NCBI GenBank assembly: GCA_001510575.1
Contig: LNGK01000011.1
Location: forward strand, 124,001-188,000
Reading direction: 5' to 3'
Source: Knoxdaviesia capensis
Taxonomy: Eukaryota; Ascomycota; Sordariomycetes; Microascales; Gondwanamycetaceae
DNA: 64,000 bases
A model generated the notes under the pieces. It searched no databases. It saw only the letters and a list, made by a program, of their open reading frames with translations, and was not told the DNA's origin. Each line of letters starts with the position of its first letter. Positions within the stretch are counted from its first letter, which is position 1. Shown piece by piece: positions 1 to 11,182 of this stretch. A program made the position numbers and the translations under genes.

Positions 1-43
1 AGCACGCGTTTCCGCTGGGGCCATGCAAGCTGCCGTGAGAAGA

Positions 44-1424
44 ATGGCTTTGGAAACAAACAACATCGGCACATCAGCCGCACTCACTTTCGAACTGGTT
101 GCTCGGTGTTCGGTATGAATCTTGCTGCTACCTGGCCATTTTTCTCTGGTGTCAGAGAGCATGAGTACTAACGGGATTCTTGCTCCAGACGACCCGGGCA
201 CGTGCCTCACTCCTCACACTTCCTCATGGACCTGTAAACCTGCCTATGTTCATGCCGGTGGCTACGCAGGCTTCTCTGAAGGGACTCACGCCCGAACAGC
301 TCGAAGACACCAGCTGCCGGCTGTGTTTGAACAACACATACCATCTCGGCCTCAAGCCGGGACAGGAAGTGCTCGATGTAATTGGGGGTGCACACAAGTT
401 GCAAGGCTGGAATCACAATATCCTAACCGATAGTGGCGGGTGAGTGTGTTGCACTTCTGGAGGTTCTGCTCAGAAGAGACCAAATATTGACCAAGATATG
501 AACCACAGCTTCCAAATGGTCAGTCTACTCAAACTCGCAAAGGTGACGGAGGAGGGTGTTCGGTTTCTCAGTCCCCATGACGGATCACCCATGCTCCTGA
601 CACCAGAACACTCAATGTCCCTGCAAAACTCGATTGGCAGCGACATCATGATGCAGCTTGACGACGTGATTGCCACCACCTCGCCCGACAAGGCCCGCAT
701 GCGCGAGGCCATGGAGCGCAGCGTGCGGTGGCTGGACCGGTGCATAGCGGCCCACAAGAACCCCACCACACAGAATCTGTTCTGCATCATCCAGGGCGGC
801 CTAGACCTAGAAATGCGGCGCGAGTGCTGCGGCGAGATGCTCGCGCGGGACACGCCCGGCATCGCCATCGGCGGGCTCAGCGGCGGCGAGGCCAAGGACG
901 ACTACTGCAGCGTGGTCGAGACATGCACGGCGCTGCTGCCGCCGCTCAAGCCGCGCTACGTCATGGGCATCGGGTACCCGGAGGACCTGGTGGTCAGCGT
1001 GGCGCTCGGCGCCGACATGTTCGACTGCGTGTGGCCGACGCGCACGGCGCGCTTCGGCAACGCCATCACGCGCCACGGCATAGTCAACGTCAAGCACGCG
1101 TCGTACGCCGCCGACTTCGGCCCCATCGAGGACGGCTGCGGCTGCCAGGCATGCCGGAGCCCCGAGGCCGGCGGCATGGGCGTTACGCGCGCGTTTGTGC
1201 ACCACAATGCCGCCAAGGAGACGGTGTCGGCGCATCTGCTGTCAATCCACAATGTCTGGTACCAGTTGAACCTGATGGACCGTATGCGCCAGGCGATCAT
1301 CGAAGACCGGTTCCCGGCGTTCCTAAAGCAGTTCTTCTCGGATCTACACGGCGGAGACAAGACCAAATACCCCGATTGGGCCGTGAATGCGCTCAAGAAG
1401 GTGAACGTTGACCTCCGGGAATAG
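44..1424 (+). CDS. Queuine tRNA-ribosyltransferase catalytic subunit (TGT, QTRT1-like)
   Basis: This enzyme exchanges guanine-34 of GUN-anticodon tRNAs for queuine. I read three exons, 44-112, 189-439 and 509-1424, giving 411 residues. The introns (113-188, 440-508) have GT/AG ends and keep the frame through LTDSGG|FQMVSLLKLA. Seen motifs: DSGGFQM (general-base Asp), AIGGLSGGE, MGIGYPEDLVV, FDCVWPTRTARFG (nucleophilic Asp) and the zinc site CGCQAC followed by a distal His in LSIHNV. These match the eukaryotic catalytic subunit along its whole length. ATG-44 has a good context (A at -3, G at +4). An in-frame ATG lies at 23 and the frame stays open to the window edge, so a longer amino end is possible. 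The partner subunit QTRT2 is not in this window. Fungi salvage queuine rather than make it. Confidence 0.93.
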
Positions 1425-4391
1425 GCGTATGTTTGTGTTCACTTTTATTCCATGTCAAGATAGAGGAGCTATATAAAAGCGCGCGATGTCTGATTTTCCA
1501 CCTGATGGACTTGAAACAATGCATGACTGTATCTGTAATTTCGTTGGCCCAATAATGCGCAAGAGAATAGTTACCTCAGGTCATTGCTCGGTGTAGAATC
1601 AGCAGGAGATAAACTCTCGGTGTGCGTTGATCAAAAGGGTTCGCGATGGCAAAATTAGCGGCACTTGCGCCGAAACCTGACGGCTTTAGCGGGCTCGAGG
1701 CTCTGGGTTAGCGGTAAACCGGCCTGAAAGTCAGCCGTTAATAGTGGCCAGTCATCCTGAAGCAGCCTTATCAGGCGAGCAACCAACCACCTAAAGCCCG
1801 ATGGTCTGACACGGCGAGTCAGACGAGACGGAGCAAAATGGGCAATGGGATCAGCATTCGGGGACGGGACAAGATTTCAGAGACGGGAGCGAGCAATGAA
1901 ACTTTCGGCGCCGACCCGAATCAAACTCGTACGAGCACTGCAGTCACAGTCACGGTCCCACCCCGCACAGGAGGACAGTACAAGTAACGGAGTCACCCTG
2001 TATACAGGTCAGGTTCGCGATCTTCGTACATTGCAAACAGATAAAGGAGGTGTCCGCGCATTCTAAACTCCGCGGAAAGTGGTGCTCCAACTAAAAACTG
2101 TTCAGCCGAAATTTGACTTGGGCCTCTTCTATTCCTTTTTCACGACCCTTGTTCGTATTCGGATCTCTGGTCCAGACTCATTAGTCATCTAGCACGCCAG
2201 ATCAACAGCCGTTTTAACAGCACTGGTAATTTCGTGCGTCATTGGTATGTATCTGATAGGGTGCTTCCTATTGGCCAATGGCGCTAGACTCAACCAGGAC
2301 CCAAGATTTCCCATGCTTGGCGGATATCAGCTTGGACCTGAAGGCATCGAAAAAAAAAAAAAAAGAAAAGACGAAGAAAAGACGAAGAAAAGACGAAGAA
2401 AGGTTGTGTCCGGTCGGAGGCACTCCGTTGACCTAAATAATGCAGGCTGTCAGCCATTTATCTCCATCCAAGGAGATCGGTTTAGCATTGCCGACGCCCT
2501 CCCAGCCCTCCCAGAACAGAATCATTCCAGAAGTCACAGTGGTTAGTCGTGGGGTTTTGGGGGGTGTTCCCAAATGTCACTGTTTTGCGCTGGATGCCAG
2601 CCAATTGGTACTTCCAAGACTTGCATGCAGCTTTTAGAGGACGGGTGAAATTGCGGAACTGTGGAAACCGAATACGCGACAAACTCCCCCAGTGACAAGC
2701 TACCAATATGGAAGTCACACCGGACCTGCCTCAACCACAGAAGAAATGCGATCAGTGATCAGTGAACCACAAACATGGCGGGACATTTAGACTTTCTTCG
2801 GCCTCGTTCGTCCTCCAACCTCCTTTTTTACCAGGTCTCCGTCCTGAACTGAAGCAGCCGCCAAGTTCTTCGCGCCATGCGCAAGGGGATCTGGCTCAAT
2901 CACGACCACATAAGGAAGGTACTTTGCCAGTACAACTCGCGCGGTGCATGGCATCTCGCTTATCCAGCGTACCGTATAAGTACAGGACATATGCCCACTG
3001 CACGAAGGCACCACATCGTCATGATCCATAGCTTAAAGAGCATCAGCTGACATCAGCCAGCTTCAACCACCCCCGACCGATGATGAGGTGAGCCGATAAT
3101 ATCAGTAGAGAGAGCCGGGGAGAGCCTCAACGGCCCCGCTGGCAGTGATAACGCCCAAAGCCAGCCCGATAACCTGGCCCGGCCATCGTTCATTTCTCTG
3201 TAGCCCCCGATAGTCTAACATTAACAATCAGTAAGCTGAGCTGCATAAAGTCCACATCCTTGCAGGGGATTTGGGATCGTACTCGTACCTGAAGGCCAGT
3301 ATCATATGAGGACAAAATAAATGAGGAAAACAGCCCATTAGAAATCGAAGGAGATAGCGATAAGTCCATAGCGGCCCAGGCAAGGAAGAATAGGAAGGGC
3401 GGGAGGCAGGTGTGCATTCGTAGAGCGTTCCTTCCTGTCTGTGACATGACATAACTGATCTCGATCCCTTCAAATCTTGACTTCTTCCGTTTTTCCATTC
3501 TCCTCACCTTTTCTCCGCTTCCTTTTTTTCTTCTCATCCCCTCTCTTCTTCCTCTTCCTCATTTTGCTCTCCTTCGTTGCATTTTTTCTTTTCTCTCTTT
3601 TTTCTTCCTCTTCCTCAACTCCATTTGCGGTAAGTCTTTTTTGTCTCTCTTGTCAAGTCTGTCTCAGTCTCTCTTCCCCTTCCCTGCACTCTCTCTCTCT
3701 TCTGGAAGATGTCGTTTGGTGATTCATGGGCCGCGCAGGGTGGATGGGTGAGATAAGACCCATAGTGAGAGGATTCTTTCCCATATTATCGTCCGCATTT
3801 CTAAGTTATACACCAGCTACCCTGTCGCCCAGAGCCGAACGCCCGCGCCCTCTGTGTCTGTAGCACTGTACGAGTGCATCGCTAAAAACGTGGTTGCTGG
3901 ATCATCAAATTAAGCCTGGGTCTAGTCTCGGTCGGCCAGGGAGCAGAGAGAGAGAGAGAAAAAAAGAGAAGAAAAAAAAACGCCGTGTGAGATTGACAGA
4001 AAATCTGTGATTAATTTAATAATTCCCAGATTGGCCTGGGACCACAAAACCCTTCCTTTTTTTTGCCCATTTTTTTCTCTTCTCAATTTCTCTCTCGTCT
4101 TCCCCTTTTCTCTCTCTGGGCGAATATCTTTCTTTCCATGCATTTCCTGTCTTGGATTGTTCGTTCTTGCTAATATTCCAAGAATAGTTGTTGTGCAGGT
4201 CAACTCCCACACCCGCCAATTGACCTCCCACGCGCGACATCGACTGAACTCGGAGATCAGATCGGCATAACGCGCTCAACACCCCTTTTTTTCTTCTTCT
4301 TTTTTTCTTTTCGGTGTAACCCTTTACCTTCACCCTCTGGAACAGCATCACACTCACCAGTCGCCACGATCGGTCGTGAAGTTCTCTCACA
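1425..4391. other. Intergenic region upstream of ERG5
   Basis: No supported gene. It contains a purine tract with three 11-bp units (GAAAAGACGAA-type) at about 2351-2400, and a pyrimidine-rich stretch at 3477-3705 that looks like a fungal leader with a possible 79-bp intron (3630-3708), followed by a short ATG frame at 3709. A second CT-rich tract (4050-4130) and the sequence just before 4392 look like the ERG5 core promoter and leader. Confidence 0.5.
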
Positions 4392-6448
4392 ATGGAGGCC
4401 AATTCAACCGTGAACGCTGTACTCGCCAGCGCCGTGCCCGTCGTTGGCGTGGTGAAGCCGCAAATCGACTATGTCTATAACCTGATCTCGCAGGCCTCGC
4501 CCATTACCATCTTCTTCACCGTGCTGTCGATTCTCGTCGCATATGACCAGCGTAAGTCACCATTCTCGCGTCTTCGATCGCTCAATTGCTTGGGGCAGTT
4601 CGAGCTCTTTTTTTTTTATAAAAAAAACAGTTTTCGTCGTCTTAGGTCGTCGCGCTTGGCCCCGATGGTTGTTAGCTAACTCGCGTCTTTTTTTTTTCTG
4701 CTGTTCAGTTAGCTATATCTTCAACAAGGGTTCCATTGTTGGTCCCGCATGGAAGCTCCCCTTCATGGGCCCCTTCCTCGAGTCGGTCAACCCCAAATTC
4801 GAAGAATATATTGCGAAATGGAAGAGCGGTCCTTTGAGCTGCGTTTCGGTTTTCCACAAGTAGGTTCAGCCTCTAAATCGCCCTGGTATCTCAATATTTG
4901 AGATCGCATACCGCATTCTTTGCCGTTTGTTGTAAATGAGAGAGAGATGTATGGCTTCTAACTGGTGATTTGGAACATTGTTAGGTTTGTGGTTATCGCC
5001 TCCACCCGTGATATGGCCCGCAAGGTCTTCAATGCCCCGGCTTTCGTCAAGCCCTGTGTGGTCGACGTTGCCTATAAGCTGCTTGGAGCCGATAACTGGG
5101 TGTTCCTCGATGGAAAGGCGCACGTCGACTTCCGCAAGGGACTGAACGGCCTCTTCACCCGCAAGGCTCTCTCCATCTACCTGCCGCGCCAGGAAGCCAC
5201 TTACAACGAGTACTTTGAGAAGTTCGTCAACCTCACCAAGGAGAACGGTGGCAAGCCCCAGCCGTTCATGGCTGAGTTCCGTGAGCTCATGTGCGCCGTC
5301 TCTTGCCGCACCTTCGTCGGTGACTATATGCCGATAGAGACCATCAAGAAAATTGCCGACGACTACTACCTGATCACCGCCGCTCTCGAGCTCGTCAACT
5401 TCCCCATCATTCTCCCTTTCACCCGCACCTGGTATGGAAAGCGTGCTGCCGACATGGTCCTGCGCGAGTTTACCACGTGCGCCAAGTTGAGCAAGGAGCG
5501 TATGTGGGCGGGCGGCGAGGTTGCCGGCATCATGGACGGTTGGGTCAAGGCTATGATCGACTCGGAGAAGTGGCGCAAGGCTGAGGAGCAGGGTCTGCCT
5601 ACCGATGATCTGGTGAAGCCGTCGCCCATGCTCCGCATGTTCTCCGACTATGAGATTGCCCAGACCGTGTTCACCTTCCTATTCGCCTCTCAGGACGCCA
5701 CTTCCAGCGCCGCGACTTGGTTGGTGCAGATCATGGCTCAGCGCCCCGATGTTCTCGATCGTGTCCGCGAGGAAAACCTGGCTATCCGTAACGGAGATGC
5801 CCACGCCGCTATCGACATTGACCAGCTCGAGGCGATGGCCTATACCCGTGCCGTCGTTCGTGAGCTGCTTCGCTACCGCCCTCCTGTCATCATGGTTCCC
5901 TATATTGCCAAGAAGGCTTTCCCCATCACCGATAGCTATACCGTCCCCAAGGGTAAGTTTGTTATCTCCTTCTGTCTGTGTGTCTTTCTGTGTACTTACC
6001 TTTTCTTTTTCTCTCCCATATAGGCGCCATGATCATCCCCACCGTATATATGGCTCTCCGCGACCCCGATGTGTATGAGAACCCCGACGTGTTCGACCCG
6101 GAACGGTACTATAGTGGAGATGCCGAGACCAAGGGCGCGAAGAACTTTCTCGTGTTCGGCACCGGCCCGCACTACTGCCTCGGTCAGGTGTACGCGCAGC
6201 TGAACCTGGCCCTGTTCATCGGCAAGATGTCGATGGTGCTGGACTGGACTCACCACGCCACCCCTCTCTCGGAGGAGATCAAGGTGTTCGCCACCATCTT
6301 CCCTAAGGTCAGTTTTTCTTTCGATGTTCACTAGATGATGTTAGCAGTCGCGGCTTTTAGTGTTGTCATCAGGGGTTTCGATGCTAACCATTGTGGTTCT
6401 CACCTATAGGACGACTGCCCCTTGACGTTTGAGAAGCGCAAGTTGTAA
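4392..6448 (+). CDS. ERG5: Sterol C-22 desaturase, cytochrome P450 CYP61 (ERG5)
   Basis: This ER P450 introduces the C22-23 double bond late in ergosterol synthesis. There are five exons, 4392-4551, 4709-4859, 4985-5952, 6024-6307 and 6410-6448, encoding 533 residues. Residues about 28-52 form the membrane anchor (hydrophobic stretch ending in ILVAYDQ). P450 landmarks are the I-helix FASQDATSSA, the ExxR helix VVRELLRYRPP and the heme loop FGTGPHYCLGQ with the thiolate ligand near Cys478. SVFHKFVVIASTRDMARKVF, FASQDATSS and GPHYCLGQ are CYP61 signatures; CYP51 would show FGAGRHRCIGE, so this is not the azole target ERG11. All splice sites are GT/AG and the reading frame closes exactly. Context at the ATG (CACAATGG) is good. 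The final exon has only 12 codons before the stop. Confidence 0.96.
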
Positions 6449-7061
6449 AAACCAAAAAAGAAAACAAAAATTCAACGTCAAAAGGAGTCATGATATACCT
6501 GGGGATGGTGTGAGGAAGTTTTTAATGGGTCTTGCTTTTCTGCGTCCGGTTCATCGCTAATAATTTCATCTTTTTTGCTTCATGGGAGTTTCTTGTTTAT
6601 TCCCCTTCATTTCTTTTTTTCTCATTTTGATCCTTTTTTTTTCTTGCATGGAGAATGGCGGCACTGTCATAGGCAAACCATAGAAAGTCATGTTCTATTT
6701 CTTCCTTTTCTCTTTTTCTTGGCTTTGTTATCGATTTCTCGATGTCGGTTGCATGGCTTGTTCGGAGACCATCGACAGGTCACTACTCGTGGAACGATGA
6801 ACTGTGGAACCTCGCTGTTTTTTTTTTTCTTTGGCACGACGGAAGGCTGTGTGTATCGTCAGTTGTTTTTCCTGCTGGGCGCCGATCAGCGTAGCACAAC
6901 GCATGGGGAAGACCTTTCAGTTTGGAAAGGGGGCTTTCCAGGGCGGATGAGGGAAACGTAGGGGCCAGGGTGGTTCGGGCGGGAGTTAACTTGGATAGAT
7001 ACTGTTTCTTAGGCATGGTTAATAAGAAGAAGATTGTCAGTAAAGCAGGGTGAAGTACAAG

Positions 7062-7135
<74 letters not shown>

Positions 7136-10100
7136 CATAGCATCAGGGTGGGAAGGGGGAGTCGGGATTGTCTCGCGTGTATGTGGCCCTAGGATTGATT
7201 CGGCATAGTGGATGGAGATTTGAAGAACTTGGGGGACGGATCGTGTGTCCCAGCGTCGCAGTTGTGACATTCTCCATCTGAAGCGCCAGAAGTGGATGCA
7301 GGTCCATCGCCGGTCCGGTGCGCCGGTGTTCGGGTCGGCGTGTAAGTCGTTCGGGTTATATCGTCAACGAGTGGCAGCAGATGCTGATGAGAAAAAAAAA
7401 AAAAAAAGGTGAAAGACGGAAGAAGAAAAATACAAGTTTGGAAAAAATTCAAAGGACGAAACAGCAGATATGATAAGATCACGGAGCACCAAGAGAACAT
7501 GATCTCAAATACTATCAGCCGGTCGAAGCGCGGAGGGGGTACCGTTCTACAACTGAGGGGATATTCGGCCGAAGACGCGCGCCAGCCAGTCAAGACGGAC
7601 ACCAGCCAACGTGGCTATGTACGTGTACCACACATTTTGCTGAATCCTCCGGGGCTGGGCTCCATCCAGATGAGGCGCTGTAAGCCGGGCGTTTCCTGGG
7701 TTTGGGGAATATTTGAAGGTATCACCACAAAAAACGCAGGCGAGAAGGTCTAAGAGGAACAATCGATATGAGAGAGAGAAGAAACGGAAAGAACAGAAAA
7801 ACGACGGCGGCCTCAAGTCCGATATGTGAGAAAATCGGCGCAGTCCACGCCATATATGTGCGTTCCACGATCGATGTGTGTGCCTTGTTGACAGCCGTTA
7901 GGGTTAGAGCGTAATGTCTGTCCTATGAGAGCACGAGGCGAGGACGAGCCAGCGAAGAAGAAAGTGTGCCTGGTTCGTTATCTGCAAGGAAACAGAGCAT
8001 AGAGAGGGCACATATATATACGGCGACCGCCATGGAAGCAGGTGTACACCTCCGCAATATATCTAGATTCTCTCCGGGTCTGGTAGCTGTCCTTACTCAG
8101 GCGCCCTCACTGACTTCCAGCTTCCGGTCCGGCTAGCCGGTGTCCCTTCTTCACTTACCGAATGTCACGTTCATGCGTGTTACGCGCGCGTCGGGAGCAA
8201 GATGCCGCACCCTCCTGCGAGGGGGTTCACGCAGAGGGTTCAAGTGTACATACGTAATCCGTTTCACTACAGACATAACTTGCCTTTGTGTGTGAGTGTG
8301 TGAGTGTGTGCCCTGATTCGCCACGGAGCGGCCTTTTGCTCTGCTGCCATTCCCCCTTGTGTTGCCTTGTCGGTGTTGTGGAGGGAGAAGACAGAGACGA
8401 CGTCCCTGGATTTGATCATCGTATAAGTGCAGCTAGAGGTTGTTCTGGCGTATCATATCTCACTATTCAATCTCCGACATTACACACGCTCATATGCCAT
8501 TGGTCTCCCTACACGACGTTGGTTTTGAATTCAAGGGCAAAGTAGCCTATGGCCTCCCAGGTCCTCGGAAAACGTCACGTCCAGAGCTCAGCTACCTGCT
8601 CACGAGCGGTGCGGCTTGGCCACGGGCTCAATCCACCCCGGCTCGGATAGGCCTCTCGGCCAGCAACGGTGGCCACCAGCCCACCGAAAAAGAAAAAAAA
8701 AAGGCACTGACAAGTTTGATATCTCCGGTCCAGGCCACGAAACGCGGACTGCCTAGTTGACGGAACAAACAAGAAGTGTTATTCTATCTCCTCTTTGCAT
8801 ATGTGACAATGTGCTCGCTCTGATTCTCAGCTGCCGAGGAATTCTCGGCCGGAGCTCCAACTCCGGTGTGTCCCATCGGACTAACACGGTGAGAAGGGCC
8901 GGGTGGCTCCCGACCAACCACGGGCTTCCTCGCGTGCGAGAAAGGGGATCCGCGGCTCAGGCCACGCCTTTTAATCCCTTGATGGCATCCTCCCGACAAT
9001 TCGGCCGTCCGCGGTGCCGTTTTAGACCTCGCTAATGGTGCCGAAGGGCGTGATGGCGTCCTTGCGCAAAACTGCCCGAACTGGCAATTATTCGCGGAGC
9101 AGCCAAGCAACGCCACCAAAGCCGGCCGATATGGTCTGCCCGTGCAGGTCTCACCGTCTCAACACCTGGTCCTCCTTGGCTCTTTGAGTAGTCCGTATGC
9201 TGACGATACATATGTACAGTACTCAAAATAGAGCGTAAGAGTCATGGTTGACAATTACGAGCTTGTTACCTGATAGCCCGTGGCTTGACTCGAGCAAAAA
9301 AAGGATAAGTTCGGTCAGTCTGAGAGGATCTGGCCACAAGAACACCCCTGAGGATATCATAGTGGGAGTAAAGAAAAAGAAGAAAAAAAACCAACGAGAC
9401 ACACAAAGTTAACATGGCTTCTTTTCACAACCACAGAATCATCTTCGACTCCCTCGGAGCAATGCTCCATGAGTGTCAATGTCAATCCGGAAGCCATTGT
9501 GGCCCCTTCCAAAGGGCCGGCACCGGCGGCCGGGAATAGCGCGGGTATAGCCCACGGGATCTTCTTGGCCCTGGCCTCGGGTCCACCCAGACTCTGCAGC
9601 TGTCCCGTACACAGGCACTCAGGTGCTATTACCTGTATCGTTGTCCGTATTGGAGGCGTATAAGTGAGTCAGTCCCAACTCACTTCTATGGCGCAACCCA
9701 TGCTCCCAACGAGCAAACACTAAACCAACTTCAATACTACCCTGTGCGACTTGCAGATGCAGACATTTTATTATTTTCGTCCAGAATGCGCCAAGAGATG
9801 TCAATACACGCCTTTGCGGCGCGCTTAGGCCCGAAGGAGAAAAGATCCCAAGCAGAAAAGAAAATTGAAAAACTCCTGGAAACCGGATTGATACGGGAAG
9901 ACGAACGGAAGAAGACCCTTTTGTCTCCCAAGATCGCAGGTCCATCCGTTCAGAAAAACAAGGCGACACTTCCGGGAATCCATTTGATCAGAACCCGTAC
10001 TGTATCTTCTTTCCTTATTATCAGAACGTTAAATCCAGAGTTCTCACATATGGACAACACTAAGGATGTGTGTGATGTGACGGTTCTGACGGAAAACGGA

Positions 10101-11182
10101 AAAAGCCAAGCCGATAAGAAACCGGGTCCCTATTTGGGGGGGGGCACTGGGCTTTTTGCTCCTTTGGCGGTATTCCACGCCTGCATGGATCTTTCTACTA
10201 AACCAAGGCGTGCCAGGTTTAATTTGCGATTCGAACGAAGCCCACTATTTGGTTGGCCTCAAAAGGCTTGAAAAGAAAAGAAAAGGGAAAATCCCCCGAA
10301 AAATCCCATATCCGACGGCGACGCTTATCGAGCCGATTCTCGGCCCCGGTCCACTTCGGCAACTCGCGGCAGAAACACCCAAAAATGGCACTGGAGCGTG
10401 CATTTATTTATTTCCCTTCGAGTCTACTGGCCCAATTGCCACCATGCCCACCAATCCTGCCTTTCTCTCCGGTCATCAGATCTGGCGGTGAAACCCGGGT
10501 CTCCCAGCCGATATAGGGGGGCGTGCCTGGTGGCTTCACATCCGGGTAGCGCTGTGAGCGTCTGCTCGTGATGCGAGGCGAAAAGAGCCGGTCACTTTGT
10601 CTCGCTGACACTTTGATTCTTGATGCTGTTGTTTGACAAAAGAGAACAGACGGCCGGCTGAGCTTCGTCATGGCCGACTATTACGTACAGCAGAAAGAGG
10701 AGGGAGGAACCAGAGGAACAAAGCTGGAGAGTCAATGTCATCCAGACCCATCTTGGGATTGAACACAATAAGCTGTTATCTCACGGTCGATGGATGGTGT
10801 GTAGTGTATGTACATGTACATGTACTGCATCCCATCATCACTTGCTAGGTTGCGTAGGTACATCCGTATCTCTGTCCTATATTCCGTGGGCCTGTTCGTT
10901 TTTATTTTTCCTCTCTTTTCCCTGCAATCTTTTCCTCTCGTCCTTTCTGTTTGTTTAAAAGGGTCTATGGGTACCTGAGACTGGGTCTTTCTTCGTTTTA
11001 TTGCAACTCTTTTTTCATTTTTTTCAATGATTCTTCCCACTTTCTCTTGCAACTATCTTGGGCTATTTTCAACTTCCTCGAGAGATCCGTACTGTTGATC
11101 CTTATCTCTTCGTTCTTTTATCCTTAATCTTCGTCAGCTCTTTCGCCAGAGCTACCATGCTCGGTGGTCCCCGTCTCAGTTC
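6449..11182. other. 4.7-kb intergenic region
   Basis: I see no supportable gene. It starts with the AT-rich ERG5 3' region (6449-6700). It holds adjacent GA and GT microsatellites at 7064-7134 and a two-unit telobox (TTAGGGTTAG) at 7898-7907. Frames such as 9744-10271 start with GTG and show no family signature. The last 300 bp before 11183 is CT-rich, as expected for the leader of the downstream transporter gene. Confidence 0.5.
7064..7134. repeat. Compound (GA)n-(GT)n microsatellite
   Basis: A perfect GA dinucleotide run spans about 7064-7095 and, after an 11-bp spacer, a GT run spans 7107-7134. It lies about 600 bp beyond the ERG5 stop codon. Such compound tracts are expected to vary in length between strains. 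Confidence 0.9.

Noticed and set aside
4392..6448. CYP51 (ERG11) identity for the P450
   Set aside because: The heme loop FGTGPHYCLGQ and FASQDATSS are CYP61 signatures; CYP51 has FGAGRHRCIGE and a different I-helix.
9744..10271. 175-codon open frame (+)
   Set aside because: It begins with GTG, has no family motif, and the composition is mixed charge without coding bias; no splice extension was convincing.
6449..11182. Repeat-induced point mutation (RIP) footprint
   Set aside because: The intergenic DNA is not uniformly AT-rich and coding-type GC is kept in patches; no duplicated transposon with CpA to TpA decay was visible.
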